From positions 315,707,259 through 315,771,258 of the forward strand of contig NC_085140.1 of NCBI RefSeq assembly GCF_024139115.2: a stretch of 64,000 nucleotides of DNA, written 5' to 3'. Under the pieces are notes generated by a model. It did not search any database. It had not been told where the DNA came from and saw only the letters and a program-made list of their open reading frames with translations. A program made the position numbers and the translations under genes. Source of the DNA: Armigeres subalbatus (lineage: Eukaryota; Arthropoda; Insecta; Diptera; Culicidae). This document shows, piece after piece, positions 33,501 to 44,365 of this stretch; the stretch's first letter is position 1; the number at the start of each line of letters is the position of its first letter.

Positions 33501-35680
33501 GACCATGATTCGGAACAATTTACACCGAGCAAAGATGTTTTCCGCTCGTTTCTATTGAATTGTCGTCTTTTTTTATCCTCGACCTACCCACCATTGCAGG
33601 GCAAAATTCTTTTCAATTGAACTTTGCAGAACCGTTCTGTACCCTAACATAGAGCGAGCGTCCTGCCGCGTCTCGTTATCGTTTGGACAATTTTAACCTT
33701 CCTGTTCCTGTTTTCCACTATGAAAGGACCGTACGCCAAGCGGCCCTTGTTAGAAAAGAACACTTCCTGTTCTCTGTAGCTGAGACTGCCCGTGCCGCTT
33801 TCAATGTTGAGATGACTGCGCCAATTTCGAGCTTCCTTTCTTCGAAGGTTCAGGGGTTTCTTTCACTACAGAGTTATATTGGTTGCAGCTCGCTGCTCTG
33901 CTGATGGCATCAATGGGCAAGCCCCCATCCCCGCATCGGATCACTCTTCAGTTCCGCAGACTGCCTACCAACTGGTGACACAAGACGAACGGCACTAAGG
34001 GGATGAAGGAGTCACCGTTGGATTCTATTGAATGACGTGAAGAAGCGATTCCGGAGAATAATGGCAACTTACGGTTCGACGTCATCGTTGGGTTTTTCCT
34101 CCAGAGGTATGACGACGGTCACGGTGAAACCGGCCGCGCGTATGGCTCGTTGAAGGAAAATAATTATGAGAGCACCCCCTGCTGACTGCTTCAGGGCAAC
34201 CGAAAAGAGCACGTTTTTCTTTTCGGGGGAAATGTTTTGATCCTCACGAAGAAAAGGCATCGACTTAAAGTGGAGACTTTTTTCTTTCTTTTTGCAGTAC
34301 CCGGAAGTACCTACTCGTTTCCATTGGAAGCTAACCAAGTGGAAACGATTTTAGGCCGTTGAAAGTGATTGGTTATTTTATGCGAAATTCCCTACAAAAT
34401 TTTCAAGAATTTTTTTTGTAGACTAAGTCGGTTCAAGAGAAGCAAGGATAGTAATTTTAGCCACAGAGAACAGACATACAAGTCCGTTCTCAATCGTGTG
34501 TAAGGAAACGCAACACAAGTGGCAATCACGTGGAGGCGCTGGCATCGCATAGTTTCTCTCATCAAGAAGCTGTCAAAATAGACCATAGACATAAACAACA
34601 GATCCTCCTCCTCACTCTGTTTTCAATTCCATATGTGATGTTTCTTTCTCACACTACGCAAGCGATTTCTCTGCCATCATGGAGCGCATAGTTCGTTTTG
34701 TGATGAGGGAAGGTCCATCAATTACGTAACGCCAAAACGATCATGTATGACACCTCCTCTCTCCTATGTTACACTTTGTATATGAATTAGGTATCTAGAA
34801 TTTTTGTATAAATTTTCACACTTCAGGCCACCCCTCTAAGCGTTATGAAATTTATAGATGTTCCCTGAGATGTTTCGTTAAACTTTGTCAAACTTTGTGA
34901 ACAGCAGCTACCGCCTTTGTTTGTATTTTCATTATTGTTACTTCTTCTGAATCTTTACCATCCTTTCCATTTGGCCACAGTCATCGTAACAGCCAGCTGC
35001 GAAGCACTAAAAGGATGAAAAGGCCATACTTTGTGCTCAAGTATATTCATGATTCTTCAATTTTTCATGTCCCGTTTAGTTATTCAATTCAGGTTGTGTA
35101 TAAGTAAGAATATAATTAGCATTTCCGGCAGTAAACAATTATTTGGAACACTATCTCTCTTTGACAGTAGTTAACAATTTTAACTAATCGCAATCTGAAA
35201 ATACTATTATAAGCATTTATTTATTAAACAATATGAGAAGTGGCATTAGTAGCAGAAACTTTACTTGGCAATTGAATAAGGTTGTTTGAAGGTACGAAAA
35301 TGCGTTTTACAGAGTTTGTTTTTTCACCTTGTTGGTTCCATAGTGCATGAAAAATAAACATCAACTGCTGGAAGAGGCATGTTTGGTATCATTTTGGCGC
35401 GCAATGTTTGTTTGATGAAATATGACAGCTAGTACGCATGACGCCATGAATGACACCTAGCGCCACCAAACGACGTATTGCCACAGTCAGTATTCTAATG
35501 TACTTTGATTTACACAGCTTTTTGAGTAAAATTTGTTCTAGCCTGGATGTCTGTTATCTGTGTTTTAGCTGAGAATCTCAAAACAAAAAGGCATGCGATC
35601 GGTAATGCTTTTGTTCAAATCTGCAGATGATGCTGCGTTCAATTTCAAGTAGTTTTCTGAATAAACTTACTTTGCACATT
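30581..35680. other. Repeat-poor region, no gene confirmed
   Basis: This 5-kb stretch has fewer recognisable transposon boundaries than the rest. A minus-strand B-box-like segment (GGGTTCTATTCCC, near 30740-30755) suggests a SINE fragment. GC-richer stretches with open frames lie at 31190-31830, 32230-32440 (-) and 33480-34340. None matched a known family. GGTCCATCAATTACGTAACG at 34711 resembles the end of a Tourist-like MITE. Unique, GC-richer sequence could hold exons or conserved regulatory DNA. Confidence 0.45.
34068..34200 (-). other. Possible exon ending at a consensus donor
   Basis: On the minus strand the frame GGALIIIFLQRAIRAAGFTV then TVVIPLEEKPNDDVEP runs into C|GTAAGT, a perfect 5' splice donor (near 34067-34062). 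The upstream acceptor is not decided (candidates TTCTTCGTGAG and CCCTGAAGCAG). On the other strand, a strong acceptor (CTTTCTTTTTGCAG, ending about 34297) lies close by. No family was recognised. Confidence 0.25.
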
Positions 35681-35704
35681 AGATTAACGGATAACAAATA
35701 CACT

Positions 35705-37345
35705 GAGTGCGAGATTTCTCTTGTTTCGGACAGCAGAACGATGGCGCGATCGGACGAAATATTGTGTTCTGCTTTGCGCGGCCGGTAATAAAAATCAGTT
35801 CAGTGCGAGATTTCGCTTGTTTCGGACAGAAGAACGATGGCGCGATCGGACGAAATATTGTGTTCTGCTTTGCGCGGCCGGTAATAAAAATCAGTTCAGT
35901 GCGAGATTTCTCTTGTTTCGGATAGCAGAACGATGGCGCGATCGGACGAAATATTGTGTTCTGCTTTGCGCGGCCGGTAATAAAATCAGTTCAGTGCGAG
36001 ATTTCTCTTGTTTCGGACAGCAGAACGGTGGCACGATCGGACGAAGACGAAATATTGTGTTCTGCTTTGCGCGGCCGGTAATAAAAATCAGTTCAGTGCG
36101 AGATTTCTCTTGTTTCGGATAGCAGAACGATGGCGCGATCGGACGAAATATTGTGTTCTGCTTTGCGCGGCCGGTGATACAAATTAGTTTAGTGCGGGAT
36201 TGCTGTTGTTCGGACAGCAGAACGATGGCGCGATCGGACGAAATATTGTGTTCTGCTTTGCGCGGCCGGTAATAAAAATCAGTTCAGTGCGAGATTTCTC
36301 TTGTTTCGGACAGCAGAACGATGGCGCGATCGGACGAAATATTGTGTTCTGCTTTGCGCGGCCGGTAATAAAAATCAGTTCAGTGCGAGATTTCTCTTGT
36401 TTCGGACAGCAGAACGGTGGCACGATCGGACGAAGACGAAATATTGTGTTCTGCTTTGCGCGGCCGGTAATAAAAATCAGTTCAGTGCGAGATTTCTCTT
36501 GTTTCGGATAGCAGAACGATGGCGCGATCGGACGAAATATTGTGTTCTGCTTTGCGCGGCCGGTAATAAAAATCAGTTCAGTGCGAGATTTCTCTTGTTT
36601 CGGACAGCAGAACGGTGGCACGATCGGACGAAGACGAAATATTGTGTTCTGCTTTGCGCGGCCGGTAATAAAAATCAGTTCAGTGCGAGATTTCTCTTGT
36701 TTCGGATAGTAGAACGATGGCGCGATCGGACGAAATATTGTGTTCTGCTTTGCGCGGCCGGTAATAAAAATCAGTTCAGTGCGAGATTTCTCTTGTTTCG
36801 GATAGCAGAACGATGGCGCGATCGGACGAAATATTGTGTTCTGCTTTGCGCGGCCGGTAATAAAAATAAGTTCAGTGCGAGATTTCTCTTGTTTCGGACA
36901 GCAGAACGATGGCGCGATCGGCCGAAATATTGTGTTCTGCTTTGCGCGGCCGGTAATAAAAATCAGTTCAGTGCGAGATTTCTCTTGTTTCCGGACAGAA
37001 GAACGATGGCGCGATCGGACGAAATATTGTGTTCTGCTTTGCGCGGCCGGTAATAAAAATCAGTTCAGTGCGAGATTTCTCTTGTTTCGGATAGCAGAAC
37101 GATGGCGCGATCGGACGAAATATTGTGTTCTGCTTTGCGCGGCCGGTAATAAAAATCAGTTCAGTGCGAGATTTCTCTTGTTTCGGATAGCAGAACGATG
37201 GCGCGATCGGACGAAATATTGTGTTCTGCTTTGCGCGGCCGGTAATAAAAATCAGTTCAGTGCGAGATTTCTCTTGTTTCGGACAGCAGAACGATGGCGC
37301 GATCGGACGAAATATTGTGTTCTGCATTGCGCGCCCGGTAGGCCG
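35705..37345 (+). repeat. 17 x 96-bp monomer array with initiator and DPE-like motifs
   Basis: The marker TTTCTCTTGTTTCGGA starts a new unit about every 95-96 bases (about 35714, 35810, 35906 and so on to 37266). Three units (about 36036, 36433, 36630) have a 6-base insertion (GACGAAGACGAAAT), and the unit at about 36195 is diverged. Because 96 and 102 are multiples of three, frames stay open on both strands for up to 250 codons; these are not genes. Within most monomers, TCAGTT (initiator consensus) is followed at exactly +28 to +32 by GGACA or GGATA, both fitting the DPE consensus RGWYV. The array therefore looks like a repeated TATA-less pol II promoter. Confidence 0.85.
35774..35838 (+). 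promoter_or_regulatory. Representative Inr + DPE promoter motif in the 96-bp monomer
   Basis: In AAAATCAGTTCAGTGCGAG the A of TCAGTT (about 35798) is taken as +1. GGACA then occupies +28 to +32, the fixed spacing known for insect DPE promoters and for internal promoters of Jockey/I-type LINEs. The element's own 5' junction (35705, GAGTGCGAG) maps to about +5/+6 of this monomer register, close to the predicted start site. Confidence 0.55.
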
Positions 37346-37760
37346 GTAGTTAGTTTGTACTACTTTTCGCGCCCGATTCATGGCTAGGTAAAATCACTGT
37401 GTATAAAGAATGGCACGGTCTTATCGCTTATCAGAGTGAATCCAGATCCAACGATGCCTACCAATTAACTGATAATCCTTCCTGTGGTTTTTGTGGAGAC
37501 GCAGAGGTAAACACGGTCTTCAAATAGCAAAAACCACCTACTAATATTCCTTCCTTCTTCCTAACTGACTACAAGGACGTGGCCGGCGCCGTTATTGATC
37601 ATTTGAATTTTAGAGTCACTGAAACTTGCACACTGAGAATGCTTGAACAATCCCAGTCAATCATTCAGTTGATTCTTTGTGCAATTTCACTGATTCTGGT
37701 CAATCACGGAGTAGCAACCATAGATATGTGTAGTCAGTCAAAGCTAAGCTAAGCTAAGCT
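37346..37760 (+). pseudogene. LINE 3' remnant: ORF2 C-terminus, 3' UTR and AAGCT tail
   Basis: After the last monomer, a short frame (about 37380-37530) includes NDAYQLTDNPSCGFCGDAE and a stop. The rest is 3' UTR-like, with no polyadenylation signal near the end, and finishes in AAGCTAAGCTAAGCTAAGCT. The sequence is too short to assign a clade. It could equally be the body of a SINE that shares a LINE 3' end. Confidence 0.5.
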
Positions 37761-37784
37761 AGATTAACGGATAACAAATACACT

Positions 37785-39324
37785 ATTTTAGCATTCACAT
37801 TAAATTAACAATTTTCATTAGTATAGCGACACGTTGAAAACTTTTTTTTGGTAATATTTTGGGCACATTATTTTCATTTAAAACAGCACATTATAATTGC
37901 CTTATGCTTTTTACAAACGATTTATAGTGAACAAGCAAAATTTAAACATTTGCAGGAACATTTTTCTGCCTTAACAATTTATTTGAAAAACTGTTTAGAT
38001 TCTTCAGAATGATTCTCTCATTTTTATAGGTTTTATGAATGCTAATGAATGCTAGGAGCAGTAAACGAGACTTTTGATGCCTTAAATAAGAGGTTGTGCA
38101 CAATTATTGTTGTTTTTGGTTACATGACGTAATAACCAAAAGTAAGTAAGCCGCCTGATGGCATAGTTTTGGTTAGAGTTTCAATATATAAAAATTGAAA
38201 AATGTGCTCGTTGACAGCATAGTAGGCTATGGTTTGAGCCATATACCCTACACGGAGGAAATAAACTACCCAATAGTGAGTTCAATTCACTCAACCTCAA
38301 ACATCCGTACGGGAAGCCAAAATTGAGTAAATGGGGTCGAAGTAGTTTGCCTTTACTCCCATGTTAAAAAAGTACCTAAATTTATTTACCCAAATGGATT
38401 TACCCAAATCGTCGTTGGATTGTTTCGCTCTTTTGTTTTTAACAACAGAAGAAAGAGTGGATGAAAGAGAAGAAAAAAATAACTCAAAAGTTAGTTTAAA
38501 AACACTCAACTTTGGGTACTTTTTTTCCTTCCGTGTGCTCTTCAATTGTGAATCAGTCGTAAATGTCAAGGGACGATAAGGTCTTCTAATAGCTGTATAC
38601 GCCCTTTTCAAATGTTGGTCTAGCTATGATGAGATGAAAGACTTTCAGAGCAAGAAAGCAGCAGGTTCATGAGTGGAAAATGCGAGACTTGAAAAGGTGA
38701 ACTTATATTAGCTCAACAGACAACTGGGGATAACCAGCTCTGGGCTGATTCATCTCTAACCAAAGTTTCTAAAAAACACCCCTTAGAATAATAAATCTGA
38801 AGGCAATGTCCTTTAGTATCAACAGTTTTACAGGACATAGGAATAACTTAAAGCACTTATCGTACTAACAATTCTTCTTAGTACCTGTTCTGGGCTAAAA
38901 ACCTTTTACTTAAGAGACCATAATCCTGTTGAGGCCTTTTATCCTATTCATAGCCACAGGTATTAGAAATAAAACCTAATGATAAAAATAGCTTCCGTAC
39001 GAAAATATGTCCCAGTCGTTTCCAAGGTGATGGTGGTAAAATGGTATAATTTGTCGTTAAAAGTTCATTGTTACTTCAATACTTCTTCCGTTCAGAGTAA
39101 ATTCTCACTCTGAATGTCTTTTTCATATGTGTCTTTTTTCATCGTTAGGTACTCAATATGAAAAACGAATATATTGAAAAAGCTCTTAATCCAAAAATCT
39201 TTATGGACTAAAATGTCTTTGAGGTGGAAAATATGTGAAGGCCTTTTCACCTGAAAGTCTATTTTCCACAAAGATTGATTCCAAAGTCGATTGAAAAAAT
39301 CACACTTGTCATCTCTTTATACAC
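37785..39324. other. Mostly unassigned; includes a solo mariner-like MITE end
   Basis: 38597-38622 (TACGCCCTTTTCAAATGTTG + GTCTA) is identical in type to the terminus of the MITE at 12211-12349; the partner arm was not found. The rest is AT-rich with no gene recognised. Confidence 0.5.
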
Positions 39325-39655
39325 TCTCGATAGGTAGCATACCATGAGAGACGTGTTTCGCAAGCTGTTACGATAATGAACTTATTTGGGAGGTTGTACT
39401 CCATGATAAACTATTTAAAAAAAACCCTAGTTACGGGGGGCACTAGTTCTTATAATGAATTACAACTTGTTTTACACAGCTATGTGAAAAAATATGATCC
39501 CCAACATAAAATGAACTGAGAACGAAACGTTTTATCATAGCCGATTGTATACAAATTCGATAAACTTGCTTTCAAGACTTATTATGATTTGAAGAGGTGT
39601 TTTTCTTCTCTTTTATTGTTTATCGTTATCTATTGAAAGCAGTTTCTGCGAACCC
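39325..39655 (+). repeat. Dispersed repeat, copy 1 (direct copy at 43985-44365)
   Basis: GTAGCATACC, GAGAGAC, TTTCGCAAGCTGT, CATGATAAA, GGGGGGCACTAGTTCT and TTTCTGCGAACCC occur in the same order and orientation as in 43985-44365. The two copies lie on either side of the 2.9-kb minisatellite. Divergence is substantial, roughly a quarter of positions by eye. Confidence 0.75.
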
Positions 39656-39839
39656 GGATCTAACCCTGCCAGTTCTGAAGACGTTTATACTCTCATTATT
39701 TTCATGAAAATTTTCTTTTTTTTTCTCTCATGGATAACTTAATTTTGAGAATAAAAGTATTATTGTTAAAAGTCAATTGTCCATCCAGTCAATTGTCAAG
39801 CGGCTGAAATTGGCATACGACTGAAAATATTTGTTCAGA

Positions 39840-42722
39840 ATGGGAAGTTCCTCCGGGAATTCCTCCGGAAGTTCCTCCGGAAGTTCCTCCGGGAGTTCCT
39901 CCGGGAATTCCTCCGGAAGTTCCTCCGGGAATTCCTCCGGAAGTTCCTCCGGGAATTCCTCCGGAAGTTCCTCCGGGAATTCCTCCGGAAGTTCCTTCGG
40001 GAATTCCTCCGGAAGTTCCTTCGGGAATTCCTCCGGAAGTTCCTTCGGGAATTCCTCCGGAAGTTCCTTCGGGAATTCCTCCGGAAGTTCCTTCGGGAAT
40101 TCCTCCGGAAGTTCCTCGGGAATTCCTCCGGAAGTTCCTCCGGGAATTCCTCCGGAAGTTCCTCCGGGAATTCCTCCGGAAGTTCCTCCGGGAATTCCTC
40201 CGGAAGTTCCTCCGGGAATTCCTCCGGAAGTTCCTCCGGGAATTCCTCCGGAAGTTCCTCCGGGAATTCCTCCGGAAGTTCCTCCGGGAATTCCTCCGGA
40301 AGTTCCTCCGGGAATTCCTCCGGGAATTCCTCCGGAAGTTCCTCCGGGAATTCCTCCGGAAGTTCCTCCGAGAATTCCTCCGGAAGTTCCTCCGGGAATT
40401 CCTCCGGAAGTTCCTCCGGGAATTCCTCCGAGAGTTCCTCCGGAAGTTCCTCCGGGAATTCCTCCGGAAGTTCCTCCGGGAATTCCTCCGGAAGTTCCTC
40501 CGGGAATTCCTCCGGAAGTTCCTCCGGGAATTCCTCCGGAAAATCCTCCGGAAGTTCCTCCGGAAATTCCTCCGGAAGTTCCTCCGGAAATTCCTCCGGA
40601 AGTTCCTCCGGAAATTCCTCCGGAAGTTCCTCCGGGAATACCTCCGGAAGTTCCTCCGGGAATTCCTCCGGAAGTTCCTCCGGGAATTCCTCCGGAAGTT
40701 CCTCCGGGAATTCCTCCGGAAGTTCCTCCGGGAATTCCTCCGGAAGTTCCTCCGGGAATTCCTCCGGAAGTTCCTCCGGGAATTCCTCCGGAAGTTCCTC
40801 CGGGAATTCCTCCGGAAGTTCCTCCGGAAGTTCCTCCGGAAGTTCCTCCGGAAATTCCTCCGGAAGTTCTTCCGGAAATTCCTCCGGAAGTTCCTCCGGA
40901 AATTCCTCCGGAAGTTCCTCCGGAAATTCCTCCGGAAGTTCCTCCGGAAATTCCTCCGGAAGTTCCTCCGGAAATTCCTCCGGAAGTTCCTCCGGAAATT
41001 CCTCCGGAAGTTCCTCCGGAAATTCCTCCGGAAGTTCCTCCGGAAATTCCTCCGGAAGTTCCTCCGGGAATTCCTCCGGAAGTTCCTCCGGGAATTCCTC
41101 CGGAAGTTCCTCCGGGAATTCCTCCGGAAGTTCCTCCGGGAATTCCTCCGGAAGTTCCTCCGGGAATTCCTCCGGAAGTTCCTCCGGGAATTCCTCCGGA
41201 AGTTCCTCCGGGAATTCCTCCGGAAGTTCCTCCGGGAATTCCTCCGGAAGTTCCTCCGGAAGTTCCTCCGGGAGTTCCTCCGGAAGTTCCTCCGGGAGTT
41301 CCTCCGGGAGTCCCTCCGGGAATTCCTCCGGGAGTTCCTCCGGGAGTTCCTCCGGGAGTTCCTCCGGGAGTTCCGCCGGGAGGTCCTGCGGGCGTTCCTC
41401 GGGAGTTCCTCCGGGAGTTCCTCCGGGAGTTCCTCCGGGAGTTCCTCCAGGAGTTCCTCCGGGAGTTCCTCCGGGAGTTCCTCCGGGAGTTCCTCCGGGA
41501 GTTCCTCCGGGAGTTCCTCCGGGAGTTCCTCCGGGAGTTCCTTCGGGAGTTCCTCCGGGAGTTCCTCCGGGAGTTCCTCCGGGAGTTCCTCCGGGAGTTC
41601 CTCCGGGAGTTCCTCCGGGAGTTCCTCCGGGAGTTCCTCCGGGAGTTCCTCCGGGAGTTCCTCCGGGAGTTCCTCCGGGAGTTCCTCCGGGAGTTCCTCC
41701 GGGAGTTCCTCCGGGAGTTCCTCCGGGAGTTCCTCCGGGAGTTCCTCCAGGAGTTCCTCCGGGAGTTCCTCCGGGAGTTCCTCCGGGAGTTCCTCCGGGA
41801 GTTCCTCCAGGAGTTCCTCCGGGAGTTCCTCCGGGAGTTCCTCCGGGAGTTCCTCCGGGAGTTCCTCCGGGAGTTCCTCCGGGAGTTCCTCCGGGAGTTC
41901 CTCCGGGAGTTCCTCCGGGAGTTCCTCCGGGAGTTCCTCCGGGAGTTCCTCCGGGAGTTCCTCCGGGAGTTCCTCCGGGAGTTCCTCCGGAAGTTCCTCC
42001 GGGAGTTCCTCCGGAAGTTCCTCCGGGAGTTCCTCCGGAAGTTCCTCCGGGAGTTCCTCCGGAAGTTCCTCCGGGAGTTCCTCCGGAAGTTCCTCCGGGA
42101 GTTCCTCCGGAAGTTCCTCCGGGAGTTCCTCCGGAAGTTCCTCCGGGAGTTCCTCCGGGAGTTCCTCCGGAAGTTCCTCCGGGAGTTCCTCCGGAAGTTC
42201 CTCCGGAAGTTCCTCCGGGAATTCCTCCGGAAGTTCCTCCGGGAATTCCTCCGGAAGTTCCTCCGGGAATTCCTCCGGAAGTTCCTCCGGGAATTCCTCC
42301 GGAAGTTCCTCCGGAAATTCCTCCGGAAGTTCCTCCAGGAATTCCTCCGGAAGTTCCTCCGGGAATTCCTCCGGAAGTTCCTCCGGGAATTCCTCCGGAA
42401 GTTCCTCCGGGAATTCCTCCGGAAGTTCCTCCGGGAATTCCTCCGGAAGTTCCTCCGGGAATTCCTCCGGAAGTTCCTCCGGGAATTCCTCCGGAAGTTC
42501 CTCCGGGAATTCCTCCGGAAGTTTCTCCAGGAATTCCTCCGGAAGTTCCTCCGGGAATTCCTCCGGGAATTCCTCCGGAAGCTCCTCCGGAAGCTCCTCC
42601 GGAAGTTCCTCCGGAAGTTCCTCCGGGAATTCCTCCGGAAGTTCCTCCGGGAATTCCTCCGGAAGTTCCTCCGGGAATTCCTCCGGAAGTTCCTCCGGGA
42701 ATTCTCCGGAAGTTCCTCAGGA
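39840..42722. repeat. 2.9-kb minisatellite, 12-bp unit TTCCTCCGGGAN, about 240 copies
   Basis: The unit is TTCCTCCGG(G/A)A(G/A), usually alternating as a 24-bp dimer (TTCCTCCGGGAA + TTCCTCCGGAAG). Sub-blocks differ: CTTCGG variants at 39990-40110; GGGAA/GGAAG dimers at 40120-41260 with GGAAA/GGAAG inserts (40550-40630, 40850-41050); a pure GGGAG 12-mer block at 41400-41990; then mixed dimers. The 998-codon frame across it arises because 12 is a multiple of three; single-base losses at about 40117, 41400 and 42703 switch the 'protein' from GSSSGNSS to PPEVPPGIP to REFLREFL and back. No start context, signal or non-repeat domain supports a gene. Confidence 0.9.
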
Positions 42723-43354
42723 ACTGCTAAACAAAGTTTCCCACGTATTTTTCCAGAATTTTTTTATTGTAGGGTTCCCTCGGAAGGAAATGTCCGCCTG
42801 ACAGATTTCGCAATCCAATTTCTGTAGGGTTTTTGAAAAAATTCGCGAAATACTCATCTGTAAATAACAATCAAGTGGAGGAGTTAAATAGGATAATACT
42901 AACTCGTCTTATGACAAGTCAGATCTTACGTATTTTACATACATCTGTTAGTTTATATTCTGGTAGCTGATCATCGCTTTGAACAACGCTGGATCCCTTA
43001 CTCAGCCGCTCTCCGACAACTGGAAAGGGCGAACGATGCTGAGCATGCATGGACACGGATTTCGTGAGATACGTATTGTGACAAGTCCCTTAACTGAATT
43101 ATTACTTTTGCACTAGCAGCTTGGGATCGATACCTAATTATTGGTTTTTCAATGTCAACATTTTGCAGCACCGCGTATCAGATTGATTATGTATGATTGT
43201 TAGGAATTTTATCAAAACTCATAAACCTTTTACATCTTCGTAATTTTGTAACCACCCAAGGGGAAACTCATGTTTCATTTATGTAGTAGCAGACGAACAT
43301 CCTCTCGTCTAAAATAGATTAATTCCCTAAAATTTGTTTTACATTTGCAATTTA
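42723..43354. other. Unassigned sequence
   Basis: AT-rich, no gene recognised. AACTCGTCTTATGACAAG near 42900 resembles the end of the foldback family at 47773-48064. Confidence 0.4.
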
Positions 43355-43640
43355 TTTAGATACGGTAGGGGAGGGGTCTCAAACCAACATAAAAGCATTT
43401 TCTGTCTTCAAAAACCTCCATATTGATTCCATTTGCTTGATTAATTTTCAAGTTATGTAAAAATTTCTGTTCCATTTGTATGAGAGCCCCCCTTTCCAAA
43501 GAGGGAGGGGTCTCGAACCATCATAAGAACCTTACTCGGACTTAAAAACCAATGTATGCAAATTATCTCGCCGATCGATAAACACTGCGGAGCCCAAGAC
43601 GAATTAAACAATTTTTGTAAATTGATCAAACCGTTCGTGA
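43355..43640 (-). mobile_element. Helitron-like fragment, minus orientation
   Basis: It contains GGGGAGGGGTCTCAAACC, CCATTTGCTTGATTAATTTT, CATTTGTATGAGAGCCCCCC and GCCGATCG. All are complements of segments in the Helitron-like element at 59836-60215. The ends are missing. Confidence 0.55.
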
Positions 43641-43678
43641 GCTGAATTGCGACAAAGCAAACCTAAATATTTTTTATG

Positions 43679-43891
43679 TAGGATATCTGTTCCATTATTA
43701 ATAACATGCTCCTATATCAATAACATAAGCAAAACAGGCAATTGAGGCTCAATTTGTGTCGTGTTTTGTTGTAATCCGGCGTGCTCATTGCTGAAAAAAT
43801 CACAAAAATAGAACAATTTGCGCACCGATTCTTTGTTTTCGAATGGTATTGATTTGGGTACATGGTATGAATTCAAGAAGCAGTTCACCTA
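43679..43891 (-). mobile_element. MITE, copy B (inverted copy of 4001-4221)
   Basis: The full length matches the reverse complement of the 4001-4221 element, with the same AGGTGAACTGCTTC-type and ATATCTGTTCC-type ends. Its presence 39 kb away in the opposite orientation shows dispersal. Confidence 0.7.
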
Positions 43892-43984
43892 TATGGATTT
43901 GAACCATTAAGCACTGTTTATAAAGTTTTTTTTATGTTACTAACCAGGGATTGAATCCTAAAGAGAAAGAACAAGTCTCTCACT

Positions 43985-44365
43985 TATCATTTCTGTATAC
44001 ATACAGCATATGTAGCATACCGCGAGAGACTTTTTTCGCAAGCTGTCATGATAGAGAACTGATTGGGGAGGCTATACCCCATGATAAATTTCTTTTAGAA
44101 AGCTCCAAATGCGGGGAGCACTGGCTCTGATGATGCATTTCAACTTGTTCTACACAGCTGTGCAGTAACCAACAGGAAAGGAGCGAAAACAAAGCAAGAA
44201 TCACCATTTTTCTGTGGGGACTGCCTATCCGATTCTGTTTTTTCGCAATTGTATACAAGTTTGATAAATTTGTTATCATGGCTTGTTATGATTCGGAACA
44301 GTTTTTACCTCTCTTTTATCGTTCTTCGTTATCAATTGAGAGCATTTTCTGCAAACCCTATTACT
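43985..44365 (+). repeat. Dispersed repeat, copy 2
   Basis: This is the direct counterpart of 39325-39655, with the same order of blocks. It includes a segment (AACCAACAGGAAAGGAGCG) that is missing or strongly diverged in copy 1. Confidence 0.7.

Larger units (their letters stand above)
35681..37784 (+). mobile_element. Internally deleted LINE derivative with monomeric 5' array
   Basis: A perfect 24-bp direct duplication (35681-35704 and 37761-37784, beginning AGATTAACGG) flanks the element. In order it has 17 tandem ~96-bp monomers (35705 to about 37345), about 400 bp of single-copy sequence, and a tail of four AAGCT-type pentamers (37740-37760). Long duplications plus a simple-repeat tail are the marks of target-primed retrotransposition. 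The single-copy part has a stretch, SRSNDAYQLTDNPSCGFCGD (about 37440-37500), that resembles the cysteine-containing C-terminal end of LINE ORF2 proteins. No RT or endonuclease remains, so it must have moved in trans or lost its middle after insertion. Confidence 0.8.

Noticed and set aside
35707..37387. Open frames of up to 250 codons on both strands
   Set aside because: The 96- and 102-bp units are multiples of three, so frames remain open by periodicity. Both strands are open, which is not expected of a real gene.
39831..42827. A 998-codon open frame
   Set aside because: It is made of 12-bp repeats; the amino-acid pattern changes wherever one base is lost, and other frames are equally open. 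This is a minisatellite, not a gene.
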